Source: a virus. From it: a DNA stretch of 40,229 bases. Position 1 is the stretch's first letter; each line of letters starts with the position of its first letter. Below the pieces are notes generated by a model. The model did no database searches. It was not told the origin of the DNA and was given only the letters and a program-made list of their open reading frames with translations. The translations under genes and the position numbers were made by a program. The stretch spans positions 3,502 to 43,730 of the IMG/VR virus record IMGVR_UViG_3300008107_000131; one strand, written 5' to 3'. Of this stretch, positions 39,383-40,229 are shown in pieces.

Positions 39383-39515
39383 AACCAATGACATGCACCG
39401 TGTCATCCAAGACATTGCACCAGTGCTCCGGCGTGTCGTGCCAAGGGACGAGGACGAGCGGAAGGCAGTGGAACGGTTCTTCGCACTGCTCGGCATCCAC
39501 CCGTACCGACACTGA
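39360..39515 (+). CDS. 51-aa basic ORF after the small terminase
   Basis: ATG 39360 (or ATG 39363) overlaps the previous gene by 23 nt. The peptide contains MHRVIQDIAPVLRRVVPRDE and RKAVERFFALLGIHPYRH, an amphipathic helical pair. There is no strong ribosome site (GGAGG at 39340-39344 is 15 bases away). Possibly real; function unknown. Confidence 0.45.
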   Translation: MMENRTNRTNDMHRVIQDIAPVLRRVVPRDEDERKAVERFFALLGIHPYRH

Positions 39516-39540
39516 CCCACGCCTGCACCACTGCACCCCC

Positions 39541-39583
39541 CTGCCCGGATTTTGCAGAGAAGGGGCAGAAGCGGAATTGCCCC
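39541..39583 (+). promoter_or_regulatory. Alternative hairpins in a long leader
   Basis: GGGGCAG at 39562-39568 can pair either with CTGCCC at 39541-39546 upstream or, through GGGGCA, with TGCCCC at 39578-39583 downstream. The two stems exclude each other. The sequence then runs CCCCAAAATTTT. This is a gene-poor stretch before the structural gene at 39677. Confidence 0.4.
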
Positions 39584-39676
39584 TAGCCCCAAAATTTTAC
39601 GGTGGTTTTGGCTCTAGCATTTCTCACACGGGCATGTCACAATGTGTTCGTTCACACACAACATTGAGGGTTGGTC

Positions 39677-40159
39677 ATGCCTAGTCAGAATTACATTTTC
39701 GGGGATGCTATTGATTTGAGTCGTGCGGAGAACACGTTCCACACGGCTAACCACTTGTCCATCTCGTCTGGGGCTACCGTGTATTTCCAGTTCAATACGG
39801 GCAACAAGGATTGCCTCGTCATTGAGTATGGGCTGACCGCTGCCACCCAGTCACTTCGTTTCAAGGCTTTGGAGTCACCCACTGTCACCAACGGAACGAC
39901 TGCCATCACTCCAGTGCATGTGAATCGTAACTATTCTGCTGCCGCAACGATGACCCTGTTCAGTGACCCCACTAGCATCAGTGGCGGAACCGTTCTCGTG
40001 GACGATGTGATTCCCTCTGGTGGCAACAAGACTGGTGGCGGTCTCGTTTCTGCTGTCTATTGGACCATGAAGAAGAACACGAAGTACGTCGCCTCCCTTG
40101 AGAACCTAGGAAACTCCACGACCGTTGCTTCGTTTCAGATGGCATGGAACGAACTCTGA
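39677..40159 (+). CDS. Virion structural protein, unknown position
   Basis: A 160-aa protein from ATG 39677, with GAGGG at 39666-39670 six bases upstream; TTG 39671 is a less likely start. The beta-rich sequence (LSISSGATVYFQFNTGNKDC, TMTLFSDPTSISGGTVLVDD, GGNKTGGGLVSAVYWTMKKN) resembles a widespread phage structural or decoration protein. Codon use is strongly biased like that of the capsid gene, so it should be abundant. It lies near the terminase rather than in the head operon. Confidence 0.7.
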   Translation: MPSQNYIFGDAIDLSRAENTFHTANHLSISSGATVYFQFNTGNKDCLVIEYGLTAATQSLRFKALESPTVTNGTTAITPVHVNRNYSAAATMTLFSDPTSISGGTVLVDDVIPSGGNKTGGGLVSAVYWTMKKNTKYVASLENLGNSTTVASFQMAWNEL

Positions 40160-40195
40160 CCCGTTAGAGGCTGTCAGAAACGATTCTAAGGGGCA

Positions 40196-40229
40196 ATGAT
40201 GGACTTCTATGCCATGCGTCAGGCAATGC
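40196..40229 (+). CDS. Start of a gene cut by the window end
   Basis: ATG 40196 (or 40199) with AAGGGG at 40188-40193 opens MMDFYAMRQAM and runs off the window. By gene order it could be the large terminase or a small protein before it. Not enough sequence to decide. Confidence 0.4.
   Translation, partial: MMDFYAMRQAM

Overview
The window looks like part of the genome of a tailed dsDNA phage (long-tailed, siphovirus-type: tape-measure gene of about 4 kb, tail-tube proteins, tail assembly chaperone with a frameshift, no contractile sheath). The likely host is an actinobacterium. Evidence for this is two WhiB-type iron-sulfur regulators, a Cys-rich protein resembling one I associate with actinobacterial genomes, an r1t-type holin, several genes without a Shine-Dalgarno site but with a TANNNT box 7-9 nt before the start codon (the actinobacterial leaderless pattern), and an exported Thr-rich protein of a style seen in Acidimicrobiia. 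Class Acidimicrobiia is only a guess. No integrase, tRNA gene or CRISPR array was seen, so a lytic life style is more likely.

Layout. (1) 34-9424, + strand, tightly overlapping: DNA metabolism and regulation. It holds a small winged-helix-like protein, a zinc-ribbon protein, a C-family DNA polymerase (PolIII alpha type), small unknowns, a WhiB-HTH fusion, a RecA-like recombinase, a PD-(D/E)XK Holliday-junction-type nuclease, a conserved unknown, a Cas4/RecB-like Fe-S nuclease, an unknown, a RuvC-like resolvase, a second WhiB and a ParB-DUF4417 fusion. (2) 9504-10599: a short Lys/Gly/Ala-rich histone-tail-like protein, a strong intrinsic terminator, and the Cys-rich actinobacterial-type protein. 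(3) 10662-25086: head module with portal, a very long head-morphogenesis protein carrying extra enzyme domains, a metalloprotease, small unknowns, an XkdF-type prohead protease, a DUF5872/HNH-like protein, a scaffold-like protein, decoration protein, major capsid protein, head-tail connectors and a small Com-like zinc finger. (4) 25220-35652: tail module with two paralogous tail-tube proteins, frameshifted chaperone, tape measure, minor tail proteins and a tail fibre with an S74-like chaperone end. (5) 35688-38339: exported Thr-rich protein and lysis cassette (small two-helix membrane protein, holin, M15 endolysin, membrane protein). (6) 38303-38695, minus strand: a stand-alone JAMM (JAB/MPN) metalloprotease, the only minus-strand gene. 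(7) 38783-end: probable small terminase, a 51-aa ORF, a structural protein and a gene cut by the window end. No large terminase is visible, so the window is probably not the whole genome.

The most unusual signal is a family of short His-rich tags (consensus KHGxHDQxTHG, five copies, plus a GHPFRGNQHT element) in consecutive head genes at 12052-20215. The tags sit exactly between unrelated domains: gpF-type head morphogenesis, an unknown module, a GNAT acetyltransferase-like module, an ADP-ribosyltransferase of the R-STS-ExE type, a zinc metalloprotease and a basic tail. The arrangement looks like a modular set of capsid-borne effectors joined by a common tag, possibly released by the neighbouring prohead protease and injected with the DNA. 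The tag and domain positions are seen in the sequence; the cargo function is inference.
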